Source: Bradyrhizobium sp. CCH5-F6
GTDB lineage: Bacteria; Pseudomonadota; Alphaproteobacteria; Rhizobiales; Xanthobacteraceae
Length of the DNA stretch: 64,000 nt
Direction: 5' to 3'
Assembly (NCBI RefSeq): GCF_001556045.1
Contig: NZ_LSIC01000219.1
Span: 11,003 to 75,002, forward strand
Shown: in pieces, positions 1 through 9,093 of the stretch
Layout of the letters: every line of letters starts with the position of its first letter
How positions within the stretch are numbered: the first letter of the stretch is position 1
Notes under the pieces: generated by a model
What the model was told of the DNA's origin: nothing
Databases searched by the model: none
What the model saw: the letters and a program-made list of their open reading frames with translations, nothing else
Program-made: the position numbers and the translations under genes

Positions 1-319
1 TCTGCCGCTGCAGGAAGCCTTCGCTCGCCGAAGGAAAACGCTCCCTGAACTGCGGGGCCGGAAAGCGATCCTCGAACGTATCGCCGCTCGCTACGCGCGG
101 GTTGGAGGTTTGCGAATTGGTTTTGGCGACGACCTGGACATTGGCCTGCGAGTGCGCCGCCAGCGCCGCCGGATCGGGCGCCTTGCCGCATTGAACCAGC
201 ATCAGGGACAACGGCGCCAAGGCCGAGGTCAGGCCGATCCGGAGCGCGCGACCACGCGCGCCGGACGTCGTCCGATCGGCACGAAGGTCAGCTCTCAGTC
301 TCGAAACGGCCCCGAACAT
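1..319 (-). CDS. Partial exported protein, N-terminal part of a possible lipoprotein
   Basis: The reading frame starts at ATG 319 and runs off the left edge, so only about 106 N-terminal residues are visible. A basic leader (residues 1-31) is followed by a hydrophobic stretch around residues 32-46 ending in LMLVQCGK, which could be a lipobox with Cys at about residue 47. The rest is low-complexity and polar (Ala, Gln, Ser, Pro rich), as in the linker that precedes the catalytic part of cell-envelope lipoproteins such as RlpA-type transglycosylases. That family assignment is a guess because no domain is visible. No in-frame stop interrupts it. Confidence 0.5.
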   Translation of the reverse strand, partial: MFGAVSRLRADLRADRTTSGARGRALRIGLTSALAPLSLMLVQCGKAPDPAALAAHSQANVQVVAKTNSQTSNPRVASGDTFEDRFPAPQFRERFPSASEGFLQRQ

Positions 320-646
320 CCACCCATGACCCCAAGCCACGACATCAAGTCCGTCGGCATTTTCAAGACAATTGAGCCGACTGGCATTTAGGCGACGTTA
401 AGCGTCCGGAGAAACTTCCCCACATCCGGAACGCTCAAAAGGACCATGCAATCGTGTCCTGATTGTGGGGGCGGGGACGGGCCTTTCCGCCGGCTTGCCC
501 AGGATTATTGGCCAAGACCACGCAAATAGGTGTCGAAATACCCGTTGCGGCTGCCTCATTTAACCCTTGTTAACCCTGCTTGAATTGACTGGATCAATCT
601 GCACGATGCGTCCCACGAGCCGTGACGCCTGAGCTTAAGGACCCCG
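320..646. other. Intergenic region between divergent genes
   Basis: This 327-bp gap separates the minus-strand edge gene from the permease. I see no convincing gene. It holds a short inverted TCCGGA pair near 397-430 and two TTAACC motifs near 560-575. ATTGACTGGATCAAT at 584-598 resembles an FNR/FixK site, but its half-sites are spaced 5 rather than 6 bases. A Shine-Dalgarno-like AAGGA sits just before the permease start. Confidence 0.5.
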
Positions 647-2014
647 ATGACGGCATCAGATGCGGGACCCGCGCCCTGGATTGGCCGGCTGACCGGGGGA
701 GGGGCCGGGGTCTCCGTTCCGGTCGCAACCGCCATCGTCGTGGCCGACATGATCGGGGTCGGCGTCTTCACCAGCCTCGGTTTCCAGGTCAAGGATATCC
801 CGTCCGGCTTCTCGATCCTGTTGCTCTGGACGATCGGCGGCGTCGTCGCGCTGTGCGGGGTGTTCGCATACAGCGAGTTGGGCGCGATGTTTCCGCGCTC
901 GAGCGGCGAATACAACTTCCTCGGCCGGGCCTATCATCCGGCCTTCGGCTTTCTCGCCGGCTGGGTCTCGGCGACGGTGGGTTTCGCGGCGCCGGTTGCG
1001 CTCGCTGCGATGGCCTTCGGCGAATACGCCAAATCGGTCATGCCCGATCTGCCGCCGATCCCGCTGGCCATCGGCGTGGTGTGGCTGGTTTCGCTCGTGC
1101 AGCTGACCGGGGTCAGGCACTCCGCCACCTTCCAGCTGATCTCGACGATTCTGAAGGTCGTGCTGATCGTCGCCTTCCTGGTCGCCGGCTTCGTCATCGG
1201 CGTGCCGCAGCAGATCGCCTTCACGCCGCAGCCGGGCGACCTCGCCCACATCGTCAGCGCGCCCTTCGCGATCGGCCTCGTCTTCGTGATGTATTCGTTC
1301 TCGGGCTGGAATGCCGCGACCTACATCATTGGCGAGATGAAGACGCCGCAGCAGAGCCTGCCGCGCGCGCTGCTCGCGGGCACGCTGATCGTGCTCGTGC
1401 TGTACGTCGCGCTGAACGCGGTCTTTCTCTATTCCACGCCGGTCAGCGCTCTTGCCGGCCAGCTCGACGTTGCCAGCGTCGCCGGCAACGCCATTTTCGG
1501 CGAACTCGGCGGCCGGATCGTCGGCGCCATGATTTGCGTCGGCCTGATCTCCTCGATCAGTGCGATGATGTGGATCGGGCCGCGCGTGATGATGACGATG
1601 GGGGAGGACATTCCGGCCCTGCGCGTATTCTCGAGGCGATCGGTCAGCGGCGCGCCGGCCTATGCCGTCCTGTTCCAGCTCGCCATCGCCAACCTGCTGC
1701 TGTTCACGCGCAGCTTCGAGGCGGTGCTCGACTTCATCCAGTTCGCGCTGTTGTTCTGCTCGTTCTTCACGGTTGCCGGCGTCATCAAGCTGCGTATCAC
1801 CGACCCCGACCTGCCGCGGCCCTATCGCGCCTGGGGATACCCGTTCACGCCGCTCGTTTTCCTGCTCGTGACCGCGTTCATGATGTACTACCTCTTGACC
1901 GAGCGGCCGGTGCAATCGCTCTCGGGGATGCTCGTCATGCTTTCGGGCCTGTTGATTTATGCTGTCTTCCGCAGGCGGCCGGTCGCCGCTGCCGCTTCAC
2001 CGCATCGCGAATAG
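647..2014 (+). CDS. APC-superfamily amino acid permease
   Basis: A 455-residue polytopic inner-membrane protein with about 12 hydrophobic segments. The first transmembrane segment carries the helix-breaking Gly motif of APC transporters (ADMIGVGVFTSLGF, about residues 33-46), the segment that lines the substrate site in LeuT-fold carriers. Length and layout fit amino acid/polyamine/organocation symporters or exchangers; the substrate cannot be read from the sequence. ATG 647 is preceded by AAGGA at suitable spacing. The downstream exported-protein gene begins 2 bases after the stop, so the two are probably cotranscribed. Long open frames on the other strand here are Arg/Glu/Asp-rich shadows. 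Confidence 0.9.
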   Translation: MTASDAGPAPWIGRLTGGGAGVSVPVATAIVVADMIGVGVFTSLGFQVKDIPSGFSILLLWTIGGVVALCGVFAYSELGAMFPRSSGEYNFLGRAYHPAFGFLAGWVSATVGFAAPVALAAMAFGEYAKSVMPDLPPIPLAIGVVWLVSLVQLTGVRHSATFQLISTILKVVLIVAFLVAGFVIGVPQQIAFTPQPGDLAHIVSAPFAIGLVFVMYSFSGWNAATYIIGEMKTPQQSLPRALLAGTLIVLVLYVALNAVFLYSTPVSALAGQLDVASVAGNAIFGELGGRIVGAMICVGLISSISAMMWIGPRVMMTMGEDIPALRVFSRRSVSGAPAYAVLFQLAIANLLLFTRSFEAVLDFIQFALLFCSFFTVAGVIKLRITDPDLPRPYRAWGYPFTPLVFLLVTAFMMYYLLTERPVQSLSGMLVMLSGLLIYAVFRRRPVAAAASPHRE

Positions 2015-2016
2015 AC

Positions 2017-3231
2017 ATGTTCCGACCCATGAGAATTGCGGCGCTCGCTCTCGCCCTGCTGGCCGCGTCCGTCTCGTCCACGCGTGCCGCCGACGTCACC
2101 TTCGACGACACCGCGCGCTTCCTTGCGGGCATGCAGCCTTCGGCGGACTCGCCGCTGGTCCCGCTCACCAGGGACCCGGGCTGGCAGCGCCATGCAAAGT
2201 TCTTCGACGGCGCGTTCGCCCAGCTCGAGCAGCGCCAGCTCTCCAAGATCCGCAGCTGGGCCGACACCAATCTCGCCGCGCCCCGGCCGACCATGTTCTA
2301 CATGTTCAGCGGCCCGGATTTCCTCTACGCCGACGCCTTCTATTCAAAGGCCAATACCTATGTGCTCGGTGCGCTGGAGCCGGTCGGCGCCGTGCCCGAT
2401 CTGACGCGGCTGCCGCGCGGTTCGGTCGGCGCGGCGCTCTACAACGTCGAGCGCTCGCTCGGCTCGATCCTGAGCTTCTCCTTCTTCATCACCAAGCAGA
2501 TGAAGGTCGACCTGCGTGCCAACCAGGTCAACGGCACCTTGCCGATCCTCTATGTCTTCCTCGCGCGCTCCGGCAAGACGATCCGCAATGTCGAGATGGT
2601 CGCGCTCGACGACAAGGGCGGGGTTCAGGTCGGCGACGACAATCCGGGCCGGAACGCGACGCGCGGCGTCCGCATCACCTTCGCCGGCAGCGATGGGGAA
2701 GCGCGCACGCTGTATTATTTCTCGACCGATCTTTCCAATTCCGGCGCGCGCGCGACCGGTTTCCTGAAATTCTGCGAGACGCTCGGGCCCGGCAACAGCC
2801 TGATCAAGAGCGCGTCCTATCTGATGCACTCCGGCAATTTCACCGTCGTGCGCGACTGGCTGCTTGCCAACAGCGCCACCATCATCCAGGACGATTCCGG
2901 CATTCCGCTTGCGAACTACAACGCGCGGCAATGGCGGTTCTTCCCGTTCGGCCGCTATCTCGGTCCGATCGACGAATTCCCCGGCCGGTATCAGGAGCGC
3001 TACGCCGAACTGTTCAGGCGCGCCCAGCCGATCGATTTCGGCGTCGGCTACCGCTGGCGGATGCATGAGTCGAACTTGCTGCTGTCGGTGAAGGTGCCGG
3101 GCAGCGAGACCGCGCCTTCCGCGGAGACCACTTCGGCTACCGAGCCGCCGCCAAAGCCGCCGCGACCGAAGCGGCTGCGGCCGCCGGAATCGATCCCGCC
3201 GCAGTCCGGGCGCTTCTTCTGGTTTCGCTAA
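2017..3231 (+). CDS. Conserved exported protein of unknown function
   Basis: A 404-residue protein with a clear Sec signal peptide (hydrophobic residues 7-20, cleavage probably after STRA-A near residue 24). The mature part is globular with many aromatic residues and no motif I recognise. The C-terminus (about residues 365-404) is a Pro/Lys/Arg-rich tail. It starts 2 bases after the permease stop, which suggests translational coupling. ATG 2029 is an alternative start that would shorten the n-region. The long open frame upstream in this same frame lies under the permease gene and has shadow composition, so the gene is not a fusion. The product is likely periplasmic; I do not recognise a function. 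Confidence 0.8.
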   Translation: MFRPMRIAALALALLAASVSSTRAADVTFDDTARFLAGMQPSADSPLVPLTRDPGWQRHAKFFDGAFAQLEQRQLSKIRSWADTNLAAPRPTMFYMFSGPDFLYADAFYSKANTYVLGALEPVGAVPDLTRLPRGSVGAALYNVERSLGSILSFSFFITKQMKVDLRANQVNGTLPILYVFLARSGKTIRNVEMVALDDKGGVQVGDDNPGRNATRGVRITFAGSDGEARTLYYFSTDLSNSGARATGFLKFCETLGPGNSLIKSASYLMHSGNFTVVRDWLLANSATIIQDDSGIPLANYNARQWRFFPFGRYLGPIDEFPGRYQERYAELFRRAQPIDFGVGYRWRMHESNLLLSVKVPGSETAPSAETTSATEPPPKPPRPKRLRPPESIPPQSGRFFWFR

Positions 3232-3279
3232 AGCATGATCCGGACAAGTGCGCAGCGGTTTTCCGAAAAGATCATGCTT
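3231..3279. repeat. RIME-like intergenic palindrome
   Basis: AAGCATGAT (3231-3239) pairs with ATCATGCTT (3271-3279), and the GGACAAGT/CGGTTTTCCG core is typical of short intergenic palindromes dispersed in Rhizobiales genomes. It begins at the stop codon of the exported-protein gene and could serve as its transcript 3' hairpin. Confidence 0.75.
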
Positions 3280-3415
3280 GAACAACAACCTGAAGCGCGA
3301 TGACGACTCGTCCTATTCGCATCGCGTCGGGCGGACAGCTCAGGAACGTCCGCTGCGCTGATGAGGTCTGACGTCAAGTTCCCAACAATATCGGTTCGCG
3401 CCGGCCTCCGCTGGA

Positions 3416-4474
3416 TTACTTCCGCACGTGATGCTTGGTCGATGTCACCGTGCTCGCTGGCGGCGCGGGCGAGATGGAGAACGTCAGCCAGGTATTCCAG
3501 CCGGACGGCCGATTTGCCGCGTCGAATTCTCCATAAGCTTTCACGTTCAAGTAGCCCTGCATGTCTCCGACGGGAAACAGGTAGCCGAATTGCGGGCCAA
3601 CGCCCAGGACGCGCGAGCGGAATGGGCCGAGAATCGGGTGCTGACCGGAATCGTCGGTGATCTGCTGATAAGCATATCCAACGAAGCCCACGAACGCGTG
3701 CTTGGAGAGAAACTTGGATACGCCCCAGTCGAAATGAAAATCGATTCCGCTCTGGTACTGGGTGTCGGGGTTCTTGAAATTGTAGGTGAACCCGGCAACG
3801 CCGGAGAATTCCTGCCCCGTCGCGAGATCGAGATAGGTGTATCCGCCGCCGGCATCGATGGCGCCGTGACCGAGGCCGGTGTTGGCCAGACGGGTCGATT
3901 GATAATCTCCGACGGGAATGTCGCCAGTCGCATACGTCATCCAGTTGTGAACGCCGTTGTGCCACTTCAGCGACATCACCGGATAGAGATCGCCGACCGA
4001 CACCAGCGTGTCGGAGAGACTGCCGGTTCGAGTCGAGCCGAACGGGCCGACGTTGGTGGTCAGAGTTCCGTCGATTCCGACGGCGCTCCGCGCGAATGTG
4101 CCGGTGAGACCCACGGCCAATCGTCCGCCCAGCACCGGCGTGCCGAACGTATAGCTCGGCGCCAGGATCAGGATATCGGCTTGTGCGTTGAGGCTGGCGT
4201 TCAGGCTGACATTGACCGTCGCTGGAAGTTTGCCGGTCGAGATCTGCCGCGACGCGGCGACCCCGCCGGAGCCGCCGACGGAGGTATGGTAATAGACGGT
4301 GCCGAGCGACCATCCAGGCATCATCGGCACGGCCGCCAGGCTGCCAAACTGGCCCGGAAGCCAGAACGAAATGCCGTTTTCGTCGGCGAGGGCCACCTGC
4401 GGAGAAAGCAAAGCAAGCGCGGCGGCAGCGAGAGCGCCACCCAACCGACGCGCGGGTGTAGCAATGTGCTTCAT
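3416..4474 (-). CDS. Outer-membrane MetA-pathway (Phenol_MetA_deg) family protein
   Basis: A 352-residue protein with a signal peptide (residues 1-30, cleavage near ALA-DE). The mature part is rich in alternating aromatic and small residues and Gly, with beta-strand hairpins, as in the Phenol_MetA_deg family of outer-membrane barrels often found beside catabolic genes and proposed to admit hydrophobic substrates. The start at ATG 4474 is preceded by GAGGCGG; an upstream in-frame ATG at 4555 would bury the signal peptide and overlap the sulfatase stop. It lies 77 bases downstream of the arylsulfatase gene on the same strand, suggesting it supplies the sulfatase with substrate. That functional link is inferred. 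Confidence 0.8.
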   Translation of the reverse strand: MKHIATPARRLGGALAAAALALLSPQVALADENGISFWLPGQFGSLAAVPMMPGWSLGTVYYHTSVGGSGGVAASRQISTGKLPATVNVSLNASLNAQADILILAPSYTFGTPVLGGRLAVGLTGTFARSAVGIDGTLTTNVGPFGSTRTGSLSDTLVSVGDLYPVMSLKWHNGVHNWMTYATGDIPVGDYQSTRLANTGLGHGAIDAGGGYTYLDLATGQEFSGVAGFTYNFKNPDTQYQSGIDFHFDWGVSKFLSKHAFVGFVGYAYQQITDDSGQHPILGPFRSRVLGVGPQFGYLFPVGDMQGYLNVKAYGEFDAANRPSGWNTWLTFSISPAPPASTVTSTKHHVRK

Positions 4475-4551
4475 GGTTGCCGCCTCACAGCCAATCTGAT
4501 GAAGTCTAGCGATCCCGCCGGGGCGAACCGGGGCTTCCGCCATGCGATTGC

Positions 4552-6990
4552 TCAATCCGACAAACCTCTCTTCAACATGGCCGCCTTGCGACCCTCTGCA
4601 GCTTCCTCGCTGTCGGCCCTCTTCATTTCCTTCAGCTCAATCGTCACCTGACTGATCTTGCCGGAGAATTTGAACGGCACCTTGTAGGCTTCAGTTACGG
4701 GAGTACCCTCGTCAGCACCGACGTCCGCGCCTTCGTCAGCCGAGAAGCCGCAGCATTGTGTCCGATCGATCCGGCCTGTCGCAACACTCTTTCCGTTGAC
4801 GAACAGCGTGCCTACGGCGCCCTTGCCGATTCCGCCGCCATCGTAGGCGAACTCGAAACGGATCGTAGACTTGCCGGCAGGTAACCCCTGCGGGGCAGAT
4901 ATCGTAAATCGCTGGAGACCAAGGAAATTGTAGGTGTAGGTCGGTTTGCCGTCCTTCAGATACAAACTCCAGCCGCCGAACCGGCCGGCCTGGGCGAGGA
5001 TGGCACCGCTGGTTCCGGCCTTGGGAATTTCCACATCGGCGGTGATCACATGCGAGCGGTTCTTCGTGTTGATGAAGACGTTCTCCGACATGCCGAGCAT
5101 GCCCTCGTGAACCGTCAGCGAGGTGCGGCCCGCCATCAGGTCGGGGCGGCCGACGAGGGCCGGGTTCAGTCGCTCCAGAGTTCGGTCGTCGAGCGGCAGC
5201 ACGGAATATTTGACGGCTTCCTTGAGGAAGAGATCCTGAAGCTCTTTTAGTTTGTCCGGATTCTTTGCTGCCAGATCGTTAGTCAGGCTGAAGTCCGATC
5301 GCGTGTCGTACAGCTCCCAGATATCCTGCTCGAGCGGCCTGCGGTTCGTCGTTTCCCACGCTGCACGGTGAATCGTGCCGGCCAGCCAGCCGTCGCTGTA
5401 AATTGCGCGATTGCCGAATATCTCGAAGTACTGAGTTGTATGCCGGCTCGAAGCGTTGGCATTGCCAAAACTGTAAGCCATGCTCACGCCCTCGATCGGG
5501 GCTTGTGCCGTTCCATTCACGCTCTTCGGTTCGGGAATCTTCGTGGCTTCGAGGATCGTCGGCACGATATCGATCACGTGATGCCACTGCGAGCGCACTT
5601 CACCCTTCGCCGCAATGCCCTTGGGCCAGTGAACGACCATGCCGTTGCGGGTGCCGCCATAGCTCGAAGCCACCTGCTTGGTCCACGTGAAGGGCGTATC
5701 GCCAGCGACGGCCCAACCGGCAGCATAGTGACTATACGTCATCGGGCTGCCCAATTCATCATAGTGCTTGAGAATGTCCTGAACGCTCTCCTGCACGCTG
5801 TTGAAATAGGTCATCTCGTTGAACAGCCCGTTCATGCCGCCTTCCGCACTCGCGCCATTGTCGCCGACGATGTAGAAGACCAGGGTGTTGTCGAGCTGAC
5901 CGGTCGCCTTGACGGCGTCGACGAGGCGGCCGATCTCGGTGTCGGCGTATTCGCCAAAGCCGGCGAACACTTCCATCTGGCGAGCGAACAGCTTCCTTTC
6001 GTCAGGGCTCAGCGCGGCCCAATCCTTGATGGCTTCCGGCTTGGGCGCGAGCTTCGTCCCCGACGGCACCACACCGAGCTTGATCTGGCGGGCCAGCGTC
6101 TCCTCGCGCAGCTTGTCCCAGCCCTGATCGAACTTGCCCTTGTACTTCGCGATCCATTCCTTCGGCACGTGGTGCGGCGCATGGGTGGCGCCCGGCGCGA
6201 AGTACATGAAGAACGGCTTATCGGGCGTCAGCGACTTCTGGTACTGCATCCAGTCGATCGCCTTGTTGGTCATGTCCGTCATGAAGTTGTAGTTAGGATC
6301 CTTCGACGGCTCCACCTGCGTCATGCCGTCATAGATGAGGGGAGCCCATTGGTTGGTCTCGCCGCCCATGAAGCCGTAGAACTTGTCGAAGCCCTGGCGG
6401 GTCGGCCAGCGATCGGTCGGCCCGGAGGGACTCACCTCCCATGCCGCCGTCTCGTGGTTCTTGCCGAAATGGGCGGTGCTGTAGCCGTTCAGTCTCAGCA
6501 TCTCCGCGATCGTGGCGACGCTGTTGGGGCGCTGTCCGGTCTGCCCGGGAAAGGTCGTCGCGGTTTCCGCGATCGATCCAAAGTTGTTCATGTGATGGTT
6601 GCGGCCGCTCAACAACGCAGAGCGCGTCGGCGAACAGAGCGCCGTGGTATGGAATTCGTTGTAGCGCAGCCCTTCATTCGCCAGCTTCTCCACCGTCGGC
6701 ATGCGGATCGGACCGCCGAAGGCACCGGACTGGCCGAAGCCCATGTCGTCGATCAGCACAATGAGCACGTTGGGTGCGCCGACAGGTGCCCTGACCTCGA
6801 AGCGTGGCGGCGGCGTTGCATTGCGGGCGTCGAACACGATGCTGTGCGGATATGACGGCTCGGGAATCGGCAGCACCGTGCGATCGGTCGGAAGCACGAC
6901 CGCGGGTGGAGCAACCTGCTGGGCATTCGCCGGAATTGGCAGCAGCAGGATCAAGGACAGCGCGGTGACCGCCGTCGTCATACGTCTCAT
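4552..6990 (-). CDS. Arylsulfatase (type I, formylglycine-dependent), exported
   Basis: An 812-residue sulfatase with a signal peptide (residues 1-23, cleavage near ANA-QQ). The metal-binding DD pair is at residues 81-82, and the type I sulfatase signature CSPTR is at 119-123; Cys119 should be converted to formylglycine. The family hydrolyses sulfate esters. The residues after about 640 form a C-terminal beta-rich extension seen in large periplasmic arylsulfatases. The gene follows the small secreted-protein gene by 99 bases and precedes the MetA-like barrel by 77, so the three probably form one unit. A formylglycine-generating enzyme is not in this window. The substrate is unknown. Confidence 0.92.
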   Translation of the reverse strand: MRRMTTAVTALSLILLLPIPANAQQVAPPAVVLPTDRTVLPIPEPSYPHSIVFDARNATPPPRFEVRAPVGAPNVLIVLIDDMGFGQSGAFGGPIRMPTVEKLANEGLRYNEFHTTALCSPTRSALLSGRNHHMNNFGSIAETATTFPGQTGQRPNSVATIAEMLRLNGYSTAHFGKNHETAAWEVSPSGPTDRWPTRQGFDKFYGFMGGETNQWAPLIYDGMTQVEPSKDPNYNFMTDMTNKAIDWMQYQKSLTPDKPFFMYFAPGATHAPHHVPKEWIAKYKGKFDQGWDKLREETLARQIKLGVVPSGTKLAPKPEAIKDWAALSPDERKLFARQMEVFAGFGEYADTEIGRLVDAVKATGQLDNTLVFYIVGDNGASAEGGMNGLFNEMTYFNSVQESVQDILKHYDELGSPMTYSHYAAGWAVAGDTPFTWTKQVASSYGGTRNGMVVHWPKGIAAKGEVRSQWHHVIDIVPTILEATKIPEPKSVNGTAQAPIEGVSMAYSFGNANASSRHTTQYFEIFGNRAIYSDGWLAGTIHRAAWETTNRRPLEQDIWELYDTRSDFSLTNDLAAKNPDKLKELQDLFLKEAVKYSVLPLDDRTLERLNPALVGRPDLMAGRTSLTVHEGMLGMSENVFINTKNRSHVITADVEIPKAGTSGAILAQAGRFGGWSLYLKDGKPTYTYNFLGLQRFTISAPQGLPAGKSTIRFEFAYDGGGIGKGAVGTLFVNGKSVATGRIDRTQCCGFSADEGADVGADEGTPVTEAYKVPFKFSGKISQVTIELKEMKRADSEEAAEGRKAAMLKRGLSD

Positions 6991-7089
6991 GTCAGCTACC
7001 TCAGCGAAGAAGGAAAAATAGAAATCGATTGATCAAATGGCGGGATGCGACCAGCGCATCCCGCAGATCGACAACAGTTCGATGCCGTC

Positions 7090-7341
7090 TCAGCGCCGCC
7101 CGGCGCGATTGACCGGACCGCCGCGATTCACCGGTGTTCCCACCCGTCCGACTCCGGGGGTTGCCACGGCCCGTGCGACCGGCCGCGGCCGTAGCACGAC
7201 GCCGGGCCTGACGATGCATCCGACGGGATAATCGACGTACTGGCAGTAGACCACCGCACTGGCCTGGTCTGTGCTCGCGGCTACGAAGCCGGCGACCAGT
7301 CCAGCCGTCAGCAGGGCAGACAATGCGATTGAGCGCTTCAT
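7090..7341 (-). CDS. Small secreted protein upstream of the arylsulfatase
   Basis: An 83-residue protein starting at ATG 7341, chosen because GGAGG lies 8 bases upstream and the signal peptide MKRSIALSALLTAGLVAG begins there. The mature part has two Cys residues (VYCQYVDYPVGC), possibly a disulfide, and a Val/Arg/Pro/Gly-rich tail. I do not recognise a family beyond short Rhizobiales exported proteins. It is the first gene of the minus-strand sulfatase unit, close to the FixK-type box, so it may be induced at low oxygen. Confidence 0.65.
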   Translation of the reverse strand: MKRSIALSALLTAGLVAGFVAASTDQASAVVYCQYVDYPVGCIVRPGVVLRPRPVARAVATPGVGRVGTPVNRGGPVNRAGRR

Positions 7342-7395
7342 CCCGGTGTCCTCCATTGTTGATTACCAAATTTACCCGATCGAACGACCGGTGGA

Positions 7396-7409
7396 TTGAC
7401 CCAGATCAA
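7396..7409. promoter_or_regulatory. FixK/FNR-type box shared by divergent units
   Basis: TTGACCCAGATCAA matches the FixK2 consensus TTG(A/C)-N6-(T/G)CAA exactly. On the plus strand a TAATGT -10-like element lies at 7434-7439, and on the minus strand TAAATT lies at 7374-7369. Both place a start site about 41 bases from the box centre, the class II activator spacing. Each predicted start is followed within about 20 bases by a Shine-Dalgarno sequence and a gene (7463 plus, 7341 minus). The motif is seen; regulation is inferred. Confidence 0.65.
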
Positions 7410-7462
7410 TCCCCTCGGCGGGCGGTCATCGCCTAATGTTTCGACTTCAAAAGGATCGGCTC

Positions 7463-8962
7463 ATGAAGCGCATGGCGATTGCGATTTCAGCTCTGTCGTT
7501 GATTGTGAGTTCTGCGCCGCAGGCACGCGAGCAGCAATACAAGATGCAAACTCCAATTCCGCCAGGCATCGCCTCGCCGGATAAAGTCGAGACGCGCCTC
7601 GGTACGCTGAAATTCTTCGACGGCTTCCCCGACAAAGCCACGGTCGAAAAGCTCTACGACAATCTCGACTTCCAAAGAGCGGTGCAGGCTTATCTACTGG
7701 CACTTCCCGCGGTGAACATGGCCGGATTACGTGAGGGGTTGCTCCAGGTTGGGCCTGCCAACGCCACGATTCCGACCTTCGAAACGCTGATGGATGCCCG
7801 TTCGCTGTTTCTGACGGCCAATGCCAACGTTGCCTACACGTGGATATGGATCAATTTGCACGACGGCCCGCTGGTGGCTGAGATCCCACCCATGGTGCTG
7901 GGCATGATCGACGATTTCTGGTTTCGCTACGTCACCGACATAGGAGTGGTCGGCCCCGACAAAGGCAAAGGAGGCAAGTATCTGCTGCTGCCGCCCGGCT
8001 ACAAAGGAGAAGTACCCGAAGGGTATCTCGTCGTTCGTGTTCCTACCTATGAATCGATTCTCGTCTGGCGCAATTTTTCCGTGAACGGGGACATGACCCC
8101 GGCCATCGAAAGGCTGAAGAAACTTACGCGCATCTATCCCTTGTCGAAAGCGGCCAATCCTCCGGCCAACACGTTCGTCAACGTGTCCGGCAGGGCCTTC
8201 AACACGGTGGCGCCGGCCGACGACAAGGTCTGGGATTATCTCAATCAGGTCGTTCAGAGCGAGCCGATCGAGTCGCTCGACCCGGTCACGCTTGGCTACT
8301 TCGCCTCCATTGGCATCGAGAAAGGCAAGCCGTTCGCTCCCGATGCACGCATGAAGAAGATTCTGACGGAGGCGGGTGCAGTCGGCGACGCTACAGTGCG
8401 TGCCATACTCTTCAGAAGCCGGATTCCGGAAGCCTTCTACTATCCGAACAGCACCTGGCGTCAGTGGCTTGGCGGCTACCAGTTTGAATCGCAACCCGGC
8501 GTGCGCTTCCTCGATGCCGCGTCGTTTTTCTATTTCTATGCGACCGGCGTGACACCCGCGATGGAAGCAAAAATGGTCGGGCAGGGTTCCCAATACGCAG
8601 TTGGGTTGGTGGACTCCACGGGCGCTCCCCTGGATGGCGGCAGAAACTACAAGCTGCATTTGCCCCCGAACATTCCAGCCAAGGAGTTCTGGTCGGTGAT
8701 CCTCTACGACAACCAGACACGTTCAATGCTCCAGACGGACCAGAAATTCCCGATGGTGAGCAGCCAAGACAAGGACATCCTGACGAATGCAGACGGTTCG
8801 GTGGACGTCTATTTCGGACCTGAGGCCCCGGCCGGTAAGGAACACAATTGGGTGCAGACCGTTCCCGGAAAAGGCTGGAATACGCTTCTGCGTCTCTACG
8901 GCCCGCTCGAACCGTGGTTCGACAAGACGTGGAGACCGGGAGAAATCGAGTTGCTGAAATGA
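7463..8962 (+). CDS. DUF1254/DUF1214 domain protein, exported
   Basis: A 499-residue protein with a signal peptide (residues 1-21). The N-terminal half fits DUF1254 (the FDGFPDKATVEKLYDNLDFQ region and WIWINLHDGP motif) and the C-terminal part fits DUF1214 (NYKLHLPPNIPAKEFWSVILYD to GPLEPWFDKTW). Proteins with this two-domain architecture are common in soil bacteria and have no firmly established reaction; some lie beside sulfatase or degradation genes. ATG 7463 is preceded by AAGGA; an upstream in-frame start at 7436 would put extra residues before the signal peptide. It is divergent from the sulfatase unit and shares the FixK-type box with it. Confidence 0.88.
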   Translation: MKRMAIAISALSLIVSSAPQAREQQYKMQTPIPPGIASPDKVETRLGTLKFFDGFPDKATVEKLYDNLDFQRAVQAYLLALPAVNMAGLREGLLQVGPANATIPTFETLMDARSLFLTANANVAYTWIWINLHDGPLVAEIPPMVLGMIDDFWFRYVTDIGVVGPDKGKGGKYLLLPPGYKGEVPEGYLVVRVPTYESILVWRNFSVNGDMTPAIERLKKLTRIYPLSKAANPPANTFVNVSGRAFNTVAPADDKVWDYLNQVVQSEPIESLDPVTLGYFASIGIEKGKPFAPDARMKKILTEAGAVGDATVRAILFRSRIPEAFYYPNSTWRQWLGGYQFESQPGVRFLDAASFFYFYATGVTPAMEAKMVGQGSQYAVGLVDSTGAPLDGGRNYKLHLPPNIPAKEFWSVILYDNQTRSMLQTDQKFPMVSSQDKDILTNADGSVDVYFGPEAPAGKEHNWVQTVPGKGWNTLLRLYGPLEPWFDKTWRPGEIELLK

Positions 8963-9093
8963 TTTGAGCCGGCATCGCCGCCCTTGCTGACTAAGTGCGC
9001 CGGGGCCGCTGAGCAATTCGAGATTCACCCGTGATCCATCGCTTCTCGACTCGATAGAGCTGAGGCTGAAGATTAGTGTGGCCATCTTGATCG

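Noticed and set aside
584..598. ATTGACTGGATCAAT, resembling an FNR/FixK box
   Set aside because: The TTGA and TCAA half-sites are separated by 5 bases, not the 6 required by FixK/FNR, and there is no supporting promoter spacing.
656..1915. 419-residue minus-strand open frame
   Set aside because: Composition rich in Arg, Glu, Asp and His, typical of shadow frames in GC-rich genes; the plus-strand permease explains the interval.
622..2016. Upstream half of a long open frame that would fuse to the exported-protein gene
   Set aside because: It lies in another frame of the permease gene and is Arg/Pro-rich; the real gene begins with a signal peptide at 2017.
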